From assembly GCA_036346205.1 (NCBI GenBank), contig JARFJB010000821.1:2224222-2288221 (forward strand): a stretch of DNA of 64,000 nucleotides, read 5' to 3'. How positions within the stretch are numbered: position 1 is the stretch's first letter; each line of letters begins with the position of its first letter. Below the pieces are notes generated by a model, which saw nothing but the letters and a program-made list of their open reading frames with translations, ran no database searches and was not told where the DNA came from. This document shows positions 34,845 through 46,343 of the stretch, piece by piece. This stretch comes from Vesta saturnalis (lineage: Eukaryota; Arthropoda; Insecta; Coleoptera; Lampyridae). Both the position numbers and the translations under genes were made by a program.

Positions 34845-35205
34845 TATAAGTACTTTGTAACTGTGGTTTCATATTAGTTTAGTTGATCGGCCTATTTCCA
34901 CAGTGTTTGTTTTTTGAGCGCGACGTTTCGAAAGCGGGTTCTGCTTACGTGATCAGGCTTAGTCCTGAGAAGGAATGTTTTCGCAGTTGAGTCGAATTCA
35001 TATGTCATGATTTTTCCCCAAGCACTTGACTACTCTCAGATTCGAACAAGTGCTTGGGAAAAAATCATAACATATGAATTTGACTCATGTCCTTCTCAGG
35101 ACTAAGCCTAATGACGCAAGCAGAGTCCGCTTCCGAAACGTCGCGCTCAAAAAGCAACAACTGTGGAAATAGGCCAATCAACTCAACCTCCATCTTATTT
35201 AGCAT
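34845..35205. mobile_element. Penelope pLTR pair in inverted orientation
   Basis: 34845-35020 and 35025-35205 are inverted copies meeting near a CTCAGATTCGAAC motif. Both match the pLTR beside Penelope copy 2 (46344-46530): TTCTGTATTATAAGT, TATTTCCACAG, GCGCGACGTTTCG, AGGCTTAGTCCTGAGAAGG. The hammerhead-like core is present but damaged in both: CTGATCA instead of CTGATGA in the left copy (minus strand) and CTAATGA in the right copy (plus strand, 35108), each still followed by a paired AAGC..GCTT stem and CGAAAC. Confidence 0.75.
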
Positions 35206-35629
35206 TATGAGGAATTTACACGCAGTACTTGGACGTAAATAAGTTGTTAATATTTTAAACAGCTCGAATTCTACAGTGCAATTAAGTAATACGTACGGAA
35301 TTTTACAAAAACGCATTTATATAAACGACGAATTTTCTACAATTACTACACTACCTTGGACCATGTGTAAAACAAAAAAAGTAGCGCCAAAATCAAAAGA
35401 ACAATAAGCCATCGAGAACGTGCCTACTGTAACTCATCGTCAGACAAAACTTACAAATAACTTAAGTCAATCGTCGCTCATCGGAATCAAATGCCTCAAA
35501 AACCATTATTAGAAGAAAGAATCCCAATTAAAAACTTCCACATAAAAGGGCACGCCACGGTCCTAAAATGCGACAGAAACATCACTGAATGTGAATCGAA
35601 TTGATACGAAATCAGAACGATTTTTAGAA

Positions 35630-35765
35630 GTGTATAATCATGAAGGATGAAGCACATTTCATACTCAATGGAGAGGTAAATAAACAAATCTGTCGGTGCT
35701 GGGGCACTGAAAACACCCACATTACGCTGGACTCCGTCCATCGAGATAATGGTTGCCCTCTATTG
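35630..35765 (+). pseudogene. mariner-like (IS630-type) transposase fragment
   Basis: One frame reads MKDEAHFILNGEVNKQICRCWGTENTHITLDS. This matches the block around the first catalytic Asp in DDE_3-type transposases of Tc1/mariner relatives, where it usually reads SDEAHFHLNGYVNKQN.R.WG.ENP. Some upstream codons (from about 35440) may belong to the same gene. Nothing of the second or third catalytic motif follows, so only a scrap remains. It differs from the DD41D copies at 40.3 and 51.2 kb. Confidence 0.7.
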
Positions 35766-35769
35766 AAAA

Positions 35770-36300
35770 ATTTAGTGCTATTTTGTTGTTATTCAAACCG
35801 TTTAACGGGAAATCGAGATCAAACTGGGGAGGGCTACCTTAACCCATCATACTATACCAGAAAAAAATTATAATGCAAGAACCGCAAAAATAAGTTTGTT
35901 GCAATTTTGTTGCTGTATGATAACGTGAAAACAATTTATAAACCTTATTTAAAAAATACGACTTCACAGTAAACGTCATGATCCCAGGTGTTATGATTCA
36001 GTCTCATTATATTTTCCTACGGGGTAGAGTTTGCCCTGTGTGATCTAAATATGGCGTCGTTACTTTTGTACCATTGTTAATTATACTTTTGGTCATTATG
36101 ATGCCGAGCATATAATCGATGCAAGTGGGATGCCCGTTCTTACGGCAAACAGAGGTGAACACCTATACCGGAGATTGTTACTTGCGGCACTATCTGTTGA
36201 ACAAATTACGAATTCATGTTGTAGGTGTGTTTCTGGGATAAAGGGATTTCAAATGTAAGTTTTGTTGAACAATTTTAACAACTACAATAACATTTTTTAG
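35770..36300. other. Unassigned stretch
   Basis: I see no supported feature here; AT-rich with no ORF over 60 codons apart from shadows. Confidence 0.4.
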
Positions 36301-36304
36301 TTTG

Positions 36305-36700
36305 CTTGGTAGTCTATTAAATTATGGTAAAATATTCTTCAATAACTCAACGTTACGACACATACTGCGTCATCTTCAAGAGACTACATTTAAATATATA
36401 CATTGATTAAACAATAAGGACAGTGTTAAATAACAGAACTGACATCTGCAATTTAAGTAATGATTATACTTGTTTGTTATTTTTCCAATAATTTTTCAGT
36501 AGCTAGAAATCTAGTCATGTCTTGTCGTGTCGATTTAAAAATGTATGTTTTAATTTTAAATGTTTAATTCTAATTTTCTATTTTCATTGTTGGTATGATT
36601 TACATTTTTTTTTCACTAACGTACTTATTGTCTTGAAGAAGGTATAATATATGTCGAAACGTTGTACTAATGAAAATATTTAATTATAAATCAACTAACT
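36305..36700. repeat. Inverted pair of hammerhead/pLTR-like ends
   Basis: The right side reads CTTGAAGAAGGTATAATAT, then GTCGAAACGTTG on the plus strand (about 36634-36666). The left side reads the same pattern on the minus strand (CTTGAAGATGACGC.., GTCGTAACGTTG, about 36383-36345). The arms are inverted and imperfect around an AT-rich interior of about 250 bp. The pattern CTGAnGA..CGAAACG is typical of Penelope pLTR ends, but here it is decayed (an extra T in the first motif). No coding sequence. Confidence 0.5.
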
Positions 36701-38730
36701 GGCCTATATAACCAAAAAAAATTAGTTGTCATAAATAAATGACGTAATCACGAACACCGCAATATCTCAAATGAATTAGCAACTTGCATGGGTACTTCGT
36801 CTATTCATTCGTTGAATATTATGTGATTTTAACTGCTGTATTGTTTTATTTGTAAAACTAACTGATTTCTTTTTATGGTTTCAATTTATAGAACGTATTT
36901 ATTTAATGAATTAAATTTATAATAGAATCGTATCTACAAATTGATGTTTTTTCATTGATATTTGTATGTACTTTTAAAATTGTCGGGTTTTTCTTGATGA
37001 TTCTTTTCCTGACAGTAAAAACCGAGCTAAACCATAATTTATAACAAGCTCATAAATGTGAAATTTGAGTTTATCTTATTGCTTGCGTTAGGTTTCCATG
37101 ATGGAATACTGACCTCACTCCGCCTTACGCAATTAACGTAGCATAGGGATACCACTAAACAGTAACTATACCTGAGTATCTCGAGACACTTAGTTGATTA
37201 AGGAAGTTTGTAAAATATTATTAGTCTTCAATCATATTATACCACTTAAATCGACTACTTGGTCCGTTCAAGGGTACAAATTTCATAGTATATGTTTTTA
37301 TTGCACTAGTCTAAGTTTAAGAAACTAGTCGAATAGCCAGTAGTTATCTAAAAGATGGGTGTGATAAAAAATGTTATGAAATTAATTTTTAAAACTAGTT
37401 TTCCATTTTCCATTATTAAAATTTAGACAGAATGCCATTGCCATTGCAACTAGAGAAAGTAAGCAAATTTCATCAATTTCAAGAAAAAAAATATTTACTT
37501 TCATAAAGTAAATCATTATGAAACCAGTTATAAAAAAGTAGGTAGCAACTTTAGGGTCAAAAATGTAGTTTGCACCAGCCGACTCGAAAAAATTTCCGCT
37601 TTAGATGAGAAAATTATTGTGCAGTCTACAATTATTTAGAAATAAAAAAATAAAATATGAAAACACCTTTATAAACGGATTAAATTTAGTGTTCCTCCGC
37701 AAAATTTTGCGTTTAAAATTACATTTAATGATGATAATAAAACGCATAATAAATTAAATACAAATGGACAACAATGTTAGAGTAGGCTGCTAGACTTTTT
37801 CAAAAAAATTAAAACCTGAAAGTTAAATTCTGGCTCCGTTATTTCTTTCTACGCAAAATTATCTTCATATAAAAAGAAAATCATCGAAATATGTCAAGCG
37901 GTTGTCTCGCAATCTGCGTGAACTAAATGACCCGATTACTTTAATATATAATGCATATAATGGTATGGTTGGCGTCATTGGATTTTCCCAAATAAAAACA
38001 CGTGGATTTTAATTACAAAATTATTCAAATACAATCACAATCACAATGTATAATGTATTCTACCTATTACTAAGTATATAATATAGTAAAACAACGTCCG
38101 TTTTCAATTCTTAAACTTCTCATAGCAGGGTTTACGGTGTATCCCTAACTTTGAGATGATTTAATAATTATTGAAAGTGTATGCCGGCTAATTCTTAAAA
38201 ACATCTTATAAATATTTCATTTAGAGTTTGTTTACATTGATTCTGTACAATACGGGAAAACTTAATGAAAACCCCGTTTTCAGCAATTGCCTAATGTTAC
38301 AATGAGGGTCGTTAACCACTTATGGTTGTTTGATCTGTAACCCGTTAGGTTGTTATACCGTTATACACGTTTATTAAGGTTTATGTCGCTTCGTTTTTCG
38401 TATTCACCATTTGTAACTAGGTAAAGTTTGATATGTCAATTTTTCTTTCATATCATTAGTCTGAATATGTCATCGTTGCGAAGATGGTTTCGCTATTTGA
38501 CAGTTGTGGTAGAACTTCATTAAAGCTATTTAATATCAAAGTAGGTTATCTTTGTTTTTTGATTTCCCTTTATAATGTATTCATTTATAAATACTCCATA
38601 AGTAATATTTCTTTAACTATTCACATACTGTGGTGATGGTCCGTGGTGCATTTTACCTATTGCGTTTTGACATTCTTTTGCAGAAAGTTTTAAGCACGTT
38701 GTTACAAATTATTTACATTATTCCATAATT
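36701..38730. other. Gene-free AT-rich stretch
   Basis: About 2 kb with no ORF, RNA gene or repeat structure that I can support. Confidence 0.5.
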
Positions 38731-38734
38731 TCTA

Positions 38735-39380
38735 CCCCGCTCTTCACCATATTTCATTGGGATCAGACATTTATGTCTTAAACACTTATGTCAAATTTTC
38801 ATGCAACCGCTTTTCAACTTTTTAAGTTATTGCGACCGAGTATGTCTCTCTCACTTCTTACCCCGCAACTTAGCTAGGACCAAAAATCACTGGGGACTAG
38901 ACATATAGGTCTTAAATACTTATATCAAATTTTTAATGCAATTGCTTCTCAATTTTTTGAGTTGTAGCAGACAAAATAAAATCAAAGTTTCCTATCTTGT
39001 TCTTTACTCCCCAACTGCAACACCGACAAAAAACTGACGTCTTGACATTTAGGTCAGAATTACTAATGTACAATTCGAATGCAATCGCTTTTCAATGTCT
39101 TGATATATTGCTTTTCACTCCGCAATTTGGTCACCACCAAATTACAGGGGTCTAAACATTAAGATATTGCGAACGAAAGATTCATCACAAGCACAAACGC
39201 ACGCCCGCCTACACACACCCACACACGAACGCACACGCTCACGCACACACAAAATGTCCCCTCTTGCTCCTTACTCTGCAGCCATATCACCACCACAAAT
39301 TATACGGTTCGAAACATTTAAGTCTTAAGCTCATGTCAAATTTCAATAGAAATTCTTTTCAATTTTTTGAGTTAAGGCAA
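38735..39380. repeat. Diverged tandem repeat, about five units of 110-155 bp
   Basis: Units start near 38735, 38858, 39002, 39117 and 39271. Each carries the order TTACyCCGCAACTT, CACCA..AAAT, CATTTAGGTCTTAA, TATCAAATTT, CAATGCAATTGCTTTTCAAT and TTTTTTGAGTTATTGC. The fourth unit also holds a CA-rich imperfect microsatellite (ACACACACCCACACACGAAC). A scrap with the same TATTGCGAACGAAAGATT phrase and CACGCACGCATG run occurs near 21345-21465. Confidence 0.7.
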
Positions 39381-39978
39381 TGTGGGCTGGGTGAGCCCCA
39401 GTTTTACAACATTTGAAAATAAATGTTATATGTCAACGAAAGTTTTACAGATTTGTTTGTAATATCTTGCAGCTATTCAGTTTACAATGTGTTTAGTATA
39501 CAGTGTGATCCAAAGTAGAGGGACCATTCAATAACTTCTTTATTTTACGATATGTAAAAAAAAAGTTAAATTATTTTTTGTTTGCGGCCATGTGCTACAT
39601 TTAATATGGCTATCAAATATTTTTTTTCATTTCCGGTTAAACCGGAAACGAACACAACTATTGTTTTTTAAATGACACCCTGTATATTTTTTTAGACTAT
39701 CTGATTCCTCATTATTTTTTCTTTTTGTAAATATAAAATTTTATTGGTATTATATCAGAAAATTTTGTTGTAAATCGCAAAAAATTGTTCGAAGGAGTAC
39801 AAGATCACTATTTAAAAAACAAAATAGTTATTGCCATGGAAAACGGAAACAACTGCTTTGTGAAGTTGTTTCAGATTGTTTCACATCTTTCAAAATTAGT
39901 TTTTATATGTAATTACTTAAGCTGTGACGGCATTTATAATTACAACGTTATTGTATGCAATTATTAGGCAACTACATA

Positions 39979-40125
39979 ATGAATATTAGTGAAAAGGTCG
40001 ATTTAATGTTAATATTTGGCGAGTGTAATAGCAACGCACGAAGATCAGTCGCACTCTATGCAGAAAGATTTCCTGGCAGGTATCAGCCTCCACATATTTA
40101 CACAAAATTGAAAATTCATTAAGGC
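39979..40125 (+). pseudogene. Duplicated N-terminus of the DD41D transposase
   Basis: Plus-strand copy of the first 45 or so codons of the gene at 41384, carried in the left inverted arm of the same element: MNISEKVDLMLIFGECNSNA, RRSVALYAERFPGRYQPP. It stops shortly after, where the inverted duplication ends. It differs from its partner by a handful of substitutions and a short deletion. Confidence 0.8.
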
Positions 40126-40312
40126 AACATGGAGCATGGACCACTATTTAAAAAACAAAATAGCTATTGCCATGGAAAATGGAAACAACTGCTTTTATTA
40201 TTAGTATTTATTAGAATAGTAAGAAATCTGGAAACGGATACATAAACAAAATACAAAATTCAACAAGTAATAAGCACGTATTTTTTAACTACAAAGATAG
40301 TATGCAGGAAAA

Positions 40313-41384
40313 TTATTTTATAAATTGTTCAAAATTACCACCATTTTGTGCAACGCATGCCTCTAGCCGCTTTAGAAGTTCATGATGTGTTGTTCTATGT
40401 AGCACATCGAGTGTTAACTGCATACAAGCCAACCGGATTTTGTTTTTTAAATCCTCTACATTTTGTGGCGGATCTGCATAGACTAGTGTCTTAAGATAGC
40501 CCCATAAGAAATAGTCCAGAGGTGTAATATCAGGCGATCTTGGCGGTATTTCCACTGGTACATGGGTGGCAATTAAACGCCCATTAAAGTTTGCGTTTAG
40601 ATATTCACTAACAATGTTACTAGTATGAGCTGGCGCTCCGTCCAACTGAAAGTACATACTTCGTCGCGATGCTAGTGGAAAATCTTTTAACATGGTCAAA
40701 AGCTCAGCATTTAAAAAATAAAGAAATCTTTTTGCAGTGAGAGTTGCGTCATAAAAAAAAAGGTCCCAATAATCTGTTTCCTATTAAACCGCACCAAACG
40801 TTAGTACCCCAAACGGTTTGATGGTTTGTATTTAATGTCCAATGTGGGTTTTCATCCGACCAGAAACGATTATTTTGTTTGTTGATAACACCATTATTGG
40901 TGCACTTGCTTCGTCGGTCCACAAAATTCTGTCTAAAATGCCTCGGTCATCTTCCAGTTTTTCCACTAACCACGCAATAAATGTTAATCGGCATTTGGGA
41001 TCTGCTGGACGTAGGTGTTGCACTAAATTTGGTTTATAGGGGCACAGCTTGTGTTTTTAATGTCCTCTGAACATATCCAAATGATGTTCCTACTTCCTGA
41101 GCTACATGCCTAATAGACGAACGTGGATGTAGTCGAACATACGCTAAACTCTGCAATTCTCGTTCTTCGTTTATCGGGTTATTTCTCTGGGGTTCTCTAT
41201 TTTGGATTTTTACTCCAGGAAATGCTCCATGTTGCCTTAATGAATTTTCAATTTTGTGTAAATAAGTATGTGGAGGATGATACCTGTCAGGAAATCTTTC
41301 TGCATAGAGTGCGACTGATCTTCGTGCGTTGCGATTACACTCGCCAAATATTAACATTAAATCGACCTTTTCACTAGTATTCAT
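40313..41384 (-). pseudogene. DD41D mariner-type transposase
   Basis: ATG 41384 opens MNTSEKVDLMLIFGECNRNA then ARRSVALYAERFPDRY (first HTH), followed by NEERELQSLAYV and RSSIRHVAQEVGTSFGYVQR (second HTH). After a shift near 41030 come LRPADPKCRLTFIAWLVE and RILWTDEAS (first Asp). After another, the last 128 codons run open: RSMYFQLDGAPAHTS (second Asp), RSPDITPLDYFLWGYLK (third Asp) and a C-terminus ending GGNFEQFIK. Counting from the Asp of LDGAPAH to the Asp of PLDYF gives 41 intervening residues, so it is DD41D rather than DD34D. All three catalytic residues survive. Length would be about 340 residues, the family norm. Two or three frameshifts inactivate it. Confidence 0.85.
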
Positions 41385-42179
41385 TATGTAGTTGCCTAAT
41401 AATTGCATACAATAACGTTGTAATTATAAATGCCGTCACAGCTTAAGTGATTACATATAAAAACTAATTTTGAAAGATGTGAAACAATCTGAAACAACTT
41501 CACAAAGCAGTTGTTTCCGTTTTCCATGGCAACAACTATTTTGTTTTTTAAATAGTGATCTTGTACTCCATCAAACAATTTTTTGCGATTTACAACAAAA
41601 TTTTCTGATATAATACCCATAAAATTTTATATTTACAGAAAGAAAAAATAATGAGGAATCAGATAGTCTAAAGAAATATACAGGGTGTCCTTTAAAAAAC
41701 AATAGTTGTGTTTGTTTCCGGTTTAACCGGAAATGAAAAAAAATATGTGATAGCCCAATTAAATGTAGCACATGGCCGTAAACAAAAAAATAACTTAACT
41801 TTTTTTTTATATATCGTAAAATAAAGAAGTTATTGAATGGCCCCTCTACTTTGGATCACACTGTATATAAAAATGGTTATGTTAAAGAACTACTATTTCA
41901 AACAGGTCAAAAAGTTTTCTGGCACACAACACATATTGCGTTTATTTATTAAGACAGGTTTTTTAATAAGCTTAAAAATATTATCCAAATCATATTCTAA
42001 CACATCCTTCCGTTGTGGCCAACGCCAGCTGTTTTTCTTCCCACATTTTCTCATATAACTCTAAATTTTTTTACATCCGATACATGGCCTAGAGAATAGC
42101 TTCCATTGTAGTTTACTATGATGTAATCATCTCACAGTACTTCCAATTCATGAATTTGTGCTTCTCTGAAGATAGCCCA

Positions 42180-43650
42180 GGAGAGCAGGTCTCACTGCTA
42201 CTGCTGTTTTTTTCTTACCTTATGAACGAGAATTTTTTTGGCAGGATTTTTAGATTTCTGTTTTAACTTTTGTTTATTTTCTTTTTCTTCTCTAATTTTT
42301 TTCCATTCTCGCAATATATTCTTTTGTTATTAATATTTCTACGCTTGCTCCGATTCTACTTCTTTCTGGAGCAGGAGAATCATTTTTTGTTTCTAACTAG
42401 ACTTAATAATATATTTTCAAAAGATTTGGTAGGTGGATTCTCTTCATTTTCTGTGTTAGCTAATTCTTGCGGTTGATCTGTTTGAATTGTTTTTTTCTCT
42501 AAATTTTTCTCATTAAAGTAATTTGGTGGTTCTACGACATCTTCATCTGCCTGACTTAAATATTCAGTTATTTCAGCTTCTATATCGGAGTTGTCTTTAG
42601 ACTCAGAATGTTTAGAATGATTGAACCCGCTTATTGAGGTTTGTTCATTTATTGAAGGTGAACTAACAAATTCATTTTCAATGGACATCATACTGTTTGA
42701 GGTTGCGGTAATGAATATCTTCGATTTTTTTTCTCTTTTCATAGAGCTTGAGATCTTCAGGTTTAAAAGTGGATTTTTTGATTTGGTTTGGATTTACAGG
42801 ATGTAACGTAAGAATTGCTCTTACATCATCATAAATCCCGGTGTTTCTAAACCCACTTACAATATTTAATTTAGGCATCTCATAATACACTTCATTGAGA
42901 AGTTCGACAAAGTTTTTTTTTGGGAATTCTCTTTCTGAGGTTCAGTCTTTGCCAATTCACGAGCTGTTGATCCCAAGAAGTCTCAAATGGTCCAAATATT
43001 GCAACATCCGATGGCTGAAGTACATGAGTTGTATGACTTTAAGATCGTAATATCATTTTTACTGGCAAGTTTACAAAAAGTTATGGACTTATATGAGTTT
43101 TGTGACCATCACAAATAAGGACAATAGTATTTTCTCGAACCCCGATTCGTCTGACAACTTTTGTTTTTTCGGGTCTTTGTTTGCCTTTTAAATCTATGTC
43201 GTCAACAATTTTTCTTAATAAGTCAAAGAAACCGTAGATTACAAAGATTTTATTCGCGCCATTCTTGTATATTCTACTCCCTGCGCCTCCCAACAGTAAA
43301 TCTAGTTTTAATGTCGTTGTTTTAAACAAAAATTTTGCACAACATCCAATTTCTCGTCTCTTAACAAGCCAAAGCCCCATTTTTTCATTGTCAAAATTCC
43401 TTCAACTGACTTTTTTTCATCGTCAAGTGCAAGGTCAATTTTCCACCTCCAGCAACGCTTCCTTTCTTTCCTCTTGTACCCCTAACATGATGCTTAAGGG
43501 CGTTTCTTGGAATGTCGTATTCTCTAGCGGCTCCCTTTAACGATTTGCGACCATCTCGAACATGCAAAATGGCGTCTTGCAGCTCTTGTTGACTATAGCG
43601 GCCTCCATCAACACCACGAATAGTTTTTCGAATATATTTTCTAGGTATTC
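42180..43650 (-). pseudogene. pogo/Tigger-type transposase
   Basis: Minus strand, starting after a probable splice acceptor near 43650. Readable blocks are GVDGGRYSQQELQDAILHV and GRKSLKGAAREYDIPRNALK, a psq-type helix-turn-helix used by pogo transposases; then KWGFGLLRDE; ENTIVLICDGHKTHIS, the second catalytic Asp; SHTTHVLQPSDVAIFGPF, the third catalytic Asp block; and FRNTGIYPF-like FRNTGIYDDV. The C-terminal 120 codons (42742-42380) are open, acidic and Ser-rich, and a Lys-rich tail continues to about 42180. The first catalytic Asp (NVDESG in relatives) is in a damaged part. Several frameshifts are present. Short end motifs (for example CCAGTTGCCCCG near 43766) could be the terminal repeat but no partner was found. 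Confidence 0.85.
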
Positions 43651-43865
43651 TAAAAAAAAGAAAAAAAAATTACTTTTGTTGACCTACTTTTCTTGAAAGG
43701 GGTAAATAACCCGTAATTTCCCCGGGTACGTGGCATCCACTTACCTCAAATAGCAAAATTTTCGGGGCAACTGGGTCCTCACTTGCATAACCTACAATTT
43801 TTATATTATATTACTTTAACTTACCTTCCAGTACAAAAATTATATTTCCACTGTTGTGAATTGCT

Positions 43866-43956
43866 TGGTATCTTGGGAATCAAAGAAGCAAAGATGCATA
43901 TTTCAGTCTTCCACAAAGGCGGAATATGTAGCAATTGCTACCGCAAAAGAAAAGAT
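43866..43956 (+). pseudogene. Ty1/copia RNase H fragment
   Basis: Thirty codons in one frame read VSWESKKQRCIFQSSTKAEY followed by VAIATAKEK. This is the signature end of the copia-type Pol protein (SW.SKKQ...SS.EAEY.A), part of the RNase H domain. No integrase or RT is found nearby and no LTR pair was seen, so this is an isolated scrap. Confidence 0.75.
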
Positions 43957-43959
43957 AAT

Positions 43960-46340
43960 TAAGGGGTTTTAATATGTTATTTTATTTTATGTATTTTATT
44001 TAACTGATATTTGACTGGTTGGAAAAGAAAAAGAAAACATGTTGGGGTAGAAAACAGGTGTTCTCTCCAAACTGCCTTTACCGAAAAACAAATCGTTGAA
44101 AATTTCTACACACACGTTTTTGGTGTAAAAAAAATCGCAGTTAGTAATTAATTACATAGGAACATACCGCAAACCAAAAGACATTTTGTTTGGTATTTTG
44201 AAATTCGGAAAAATTTTAAAAACGGGGGTGGGTTTGGGGAGTAAGCACAGTTAGTTACAGTTAGAGTTTCGATTCAGGCCAGATCGATTTAATTGTTTAA
44301 TTACAAACCATCACTGTAAACCGTTCTGTCTATAACTATTTTATCGTGTACATTTTAGTAAAACTAAAACCGCGAATTTGGTATTTTCTTTTCTGTGTTG
44401 TTTTTAATGTAAGTTTTTCACAAAATTAAAGTTTTTTTTAAATAAACGTATCGCTAACTATTCGGATTTTAATAAGCCAGCGTGTAAACAATATATCTAT
44501 AAATAATCGTTACTGTCTTAGGTTTAAACGGCGTATCTTAACTCGTTAAGTATTGGTGATCAAGTGAATAACCAAAGGATTATATTCAAACGTAAGTAGG
44601 CATTTTAACGTAAATTAAAGCTCGTGGCAAACAATTCAACAAGCCTATGCAACCTATTAAAAATCAATCATTGCCTTGCAAGAAGTATCTATTTAATTAC
44701 GCAAGCACGCTCATTGAGCTGAAATCGGTTAAAATAAAAGGACTCCGTGGCAGACAGTACAGTGTCTCCTCTCCCATTGCTTCTAAGAGTTGACTGTTTA
44801 CTAACGTTTTCGCCCGTGTAGAGAGTAAGGCGTGGACAAACGTGGCACGAAAGACCCCAGTTAAATTGTTATAAACGATACCGGGGTTTACAGAGGCGGA
44901 TTCAGATGACCTTAAAACCACCTCGAATTCCATTTTTACTGTTAAATTAACCCGTTCTTATTGCTTTTAAATGCAGGGAGATGTATAGATGAACGTGTAA
45001 GCTGAGGAAAGGATGCTGTCGTTTGTGGCATAGTGACTTGCGGGTACGTTACCGGTCACTTTGTTATGATTTACTTGTACCTCACTCTTGCAAGGCTTTG
45101 TTTTAATGATGTTTTTTTTGTGTCTTTGATTCTCCCAGCTTATTTCGAATTGCTTTTCTACGAACTGATTTTTCTTTATATATGTAATTTATTGTAATTG
45201 TACGTGTGTATTTTTTGTGCTTTTATTATTCACTGTAAAATTGTGTATGTCTAAATTACTTGCCTATTTTTTTTCCTTGTTTACGTGTAGGTAAACTACA
45301 TTGCAGTTTGTTGTATTTTATATATACCTTAACCAGCGTTATTATTTTCTTATTGACTTTGGTGTTAACTTAAAGACAGGCATGATTGGTTGTATAAGAA
45401 CCACATGTTCGGTATACAATTTTAATCCTATCTCATTCACATAACATGGCGTGGCTACCACTAGACGGCCAATTCTTTCAATCAAATTTGAGTTTTGCGA
45501 GTAATTAAATATCAGACTTGTAAATAAATTTAACGTTTTAATTATTGCCAGAAAAGTCAATGTAAGACAAGCAAATAGCGATTTTTTTGTTGAATCTGCA
45601 TTAATGCGCGTAAGTTCAATATTACGCTCTTTTATAGTCCTGTAATTATTGGGAGTAATTTCAAATTACACTTTTAAGGGTAAGGTACCCTGGGACACTG
45701 CATTATCGATGGACGATATGCATCGATGTATAAAAAAGATTCCATGTACAGTACCGATGCATCAAATTCAACCGATGTATTTTTAACGCTTCGATATAAT
45801 CGATGCATCGATGTTTTTCATTCGATATATCGAATGGGTGAACCAAATTTCAAAGGTTTACTACTTGCTACTTGGTACTTCCAGTTGGACTGAAGTAGGT
45901 CTATGGTGAAGTTGTACTCTGTTGCTTACTTTTACTTTGTTCTAAAGTTGGATTTGACTCCGGGTTTGAAAGTACATGTGCCAGTGCAGAGATTGTTAAT
46001 GTAATTGAAACCCCCATTAAACAAACAGGTATGTGCAGTGCATGTAAAGCAGCTGCAACCTTCAAGGCCGAATGCGCTATTATAAAAATTTGTGATAACA
46101 ATAAAGTTTTACAATTAATCAAATTAAATATGATGCGCCTTTAATTAAATATGATGAACATTTAAACAAAAAAATAGTTGCTTGAAATCATAATTTTGTG
46201 AAATTTATGTAGATGAATTTCTTATTTTGTTATGATTTGTTAAGTTATTGAATATTTATCCTTACAGTTTTGAATATGCCGAGAAATGTATTTGTAATTA
46301 CACTGAAAGATATTTAAAAACCGGTATTTAACTCTATACG
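43960..46340. other. Gene-free stretch containing one repeat copy and an ATCGAT-rich patch
   Basis: The minus-strand ORF 44933-44697 has no known features. At 45690-45840 short ATCGAT/GCATCGATG motifs recur six or more times, reminiscent of hAT MITE sub-terminal regions (compare 53036-53479). The repeat at 45430-45700 is listed separately. Confidence 0.45.
45430..45700 (-). repeat. Interspersed repeat, minus-strand copy
   Basis: Reverse-orientation partner of 25870-26110, sharing ACCACTAGACGGCCAATTC, GTTTTAATTATTGCCAGAAA and TTCAAATTACACTTTTAAG. The outer edge here is GGTACCCTGGGACACTGC, which resembles a CAGTGTCCC-type terminal repeat, so the family may be a DNA element rather than a SINE. 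Confidence 0.6.
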
Positions 46341-46343
46341 TAA

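Larger units (their letters stand above)
39499..41865 (-). mobile_element. DD41D mariner-type element with about 630-bp inverted arms
   Basis: The ends TACAGTGTGATCCAAAGTAG (left) and CTACTTTGGATCACACTGTA (right) are inverted and flanked by TA, the usual target. Instead of short ends, the first 630 bp or so (39499 to about 40130) is an inverted duplicate of the right end (41865 to about 41230), including the 5' leader and the first 40-50 codons of the transposase. The left arm therefore encodes a second N-terminus on the plus strand (MNISEKVDLMLIFGEC from about 39979). A 60-bp piece of the leader is also repeated at 40138-40196. The body of the transposase is on the minus strand. Confidence 0.85.

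Noticed and set aside
34845..35205. Terminal inverted repeats of a DNA transposon
   Set aside because: The same sequences flank the second Penelope copy and carry pLTR-type motifs, so they are Penelope ends.
38735..39380. CRISPR-like array
   Set aside because: Units are adjacent without unique spacers of constant length, are strongly diverged, and the genome is eukaryotic.
44697..44933. 78-codon minus-strand ORF as a small protein gene
   Set aside because: Normal-looking composition but no family features, neighbours or promoter evidence; length is within chance for 64 kb.
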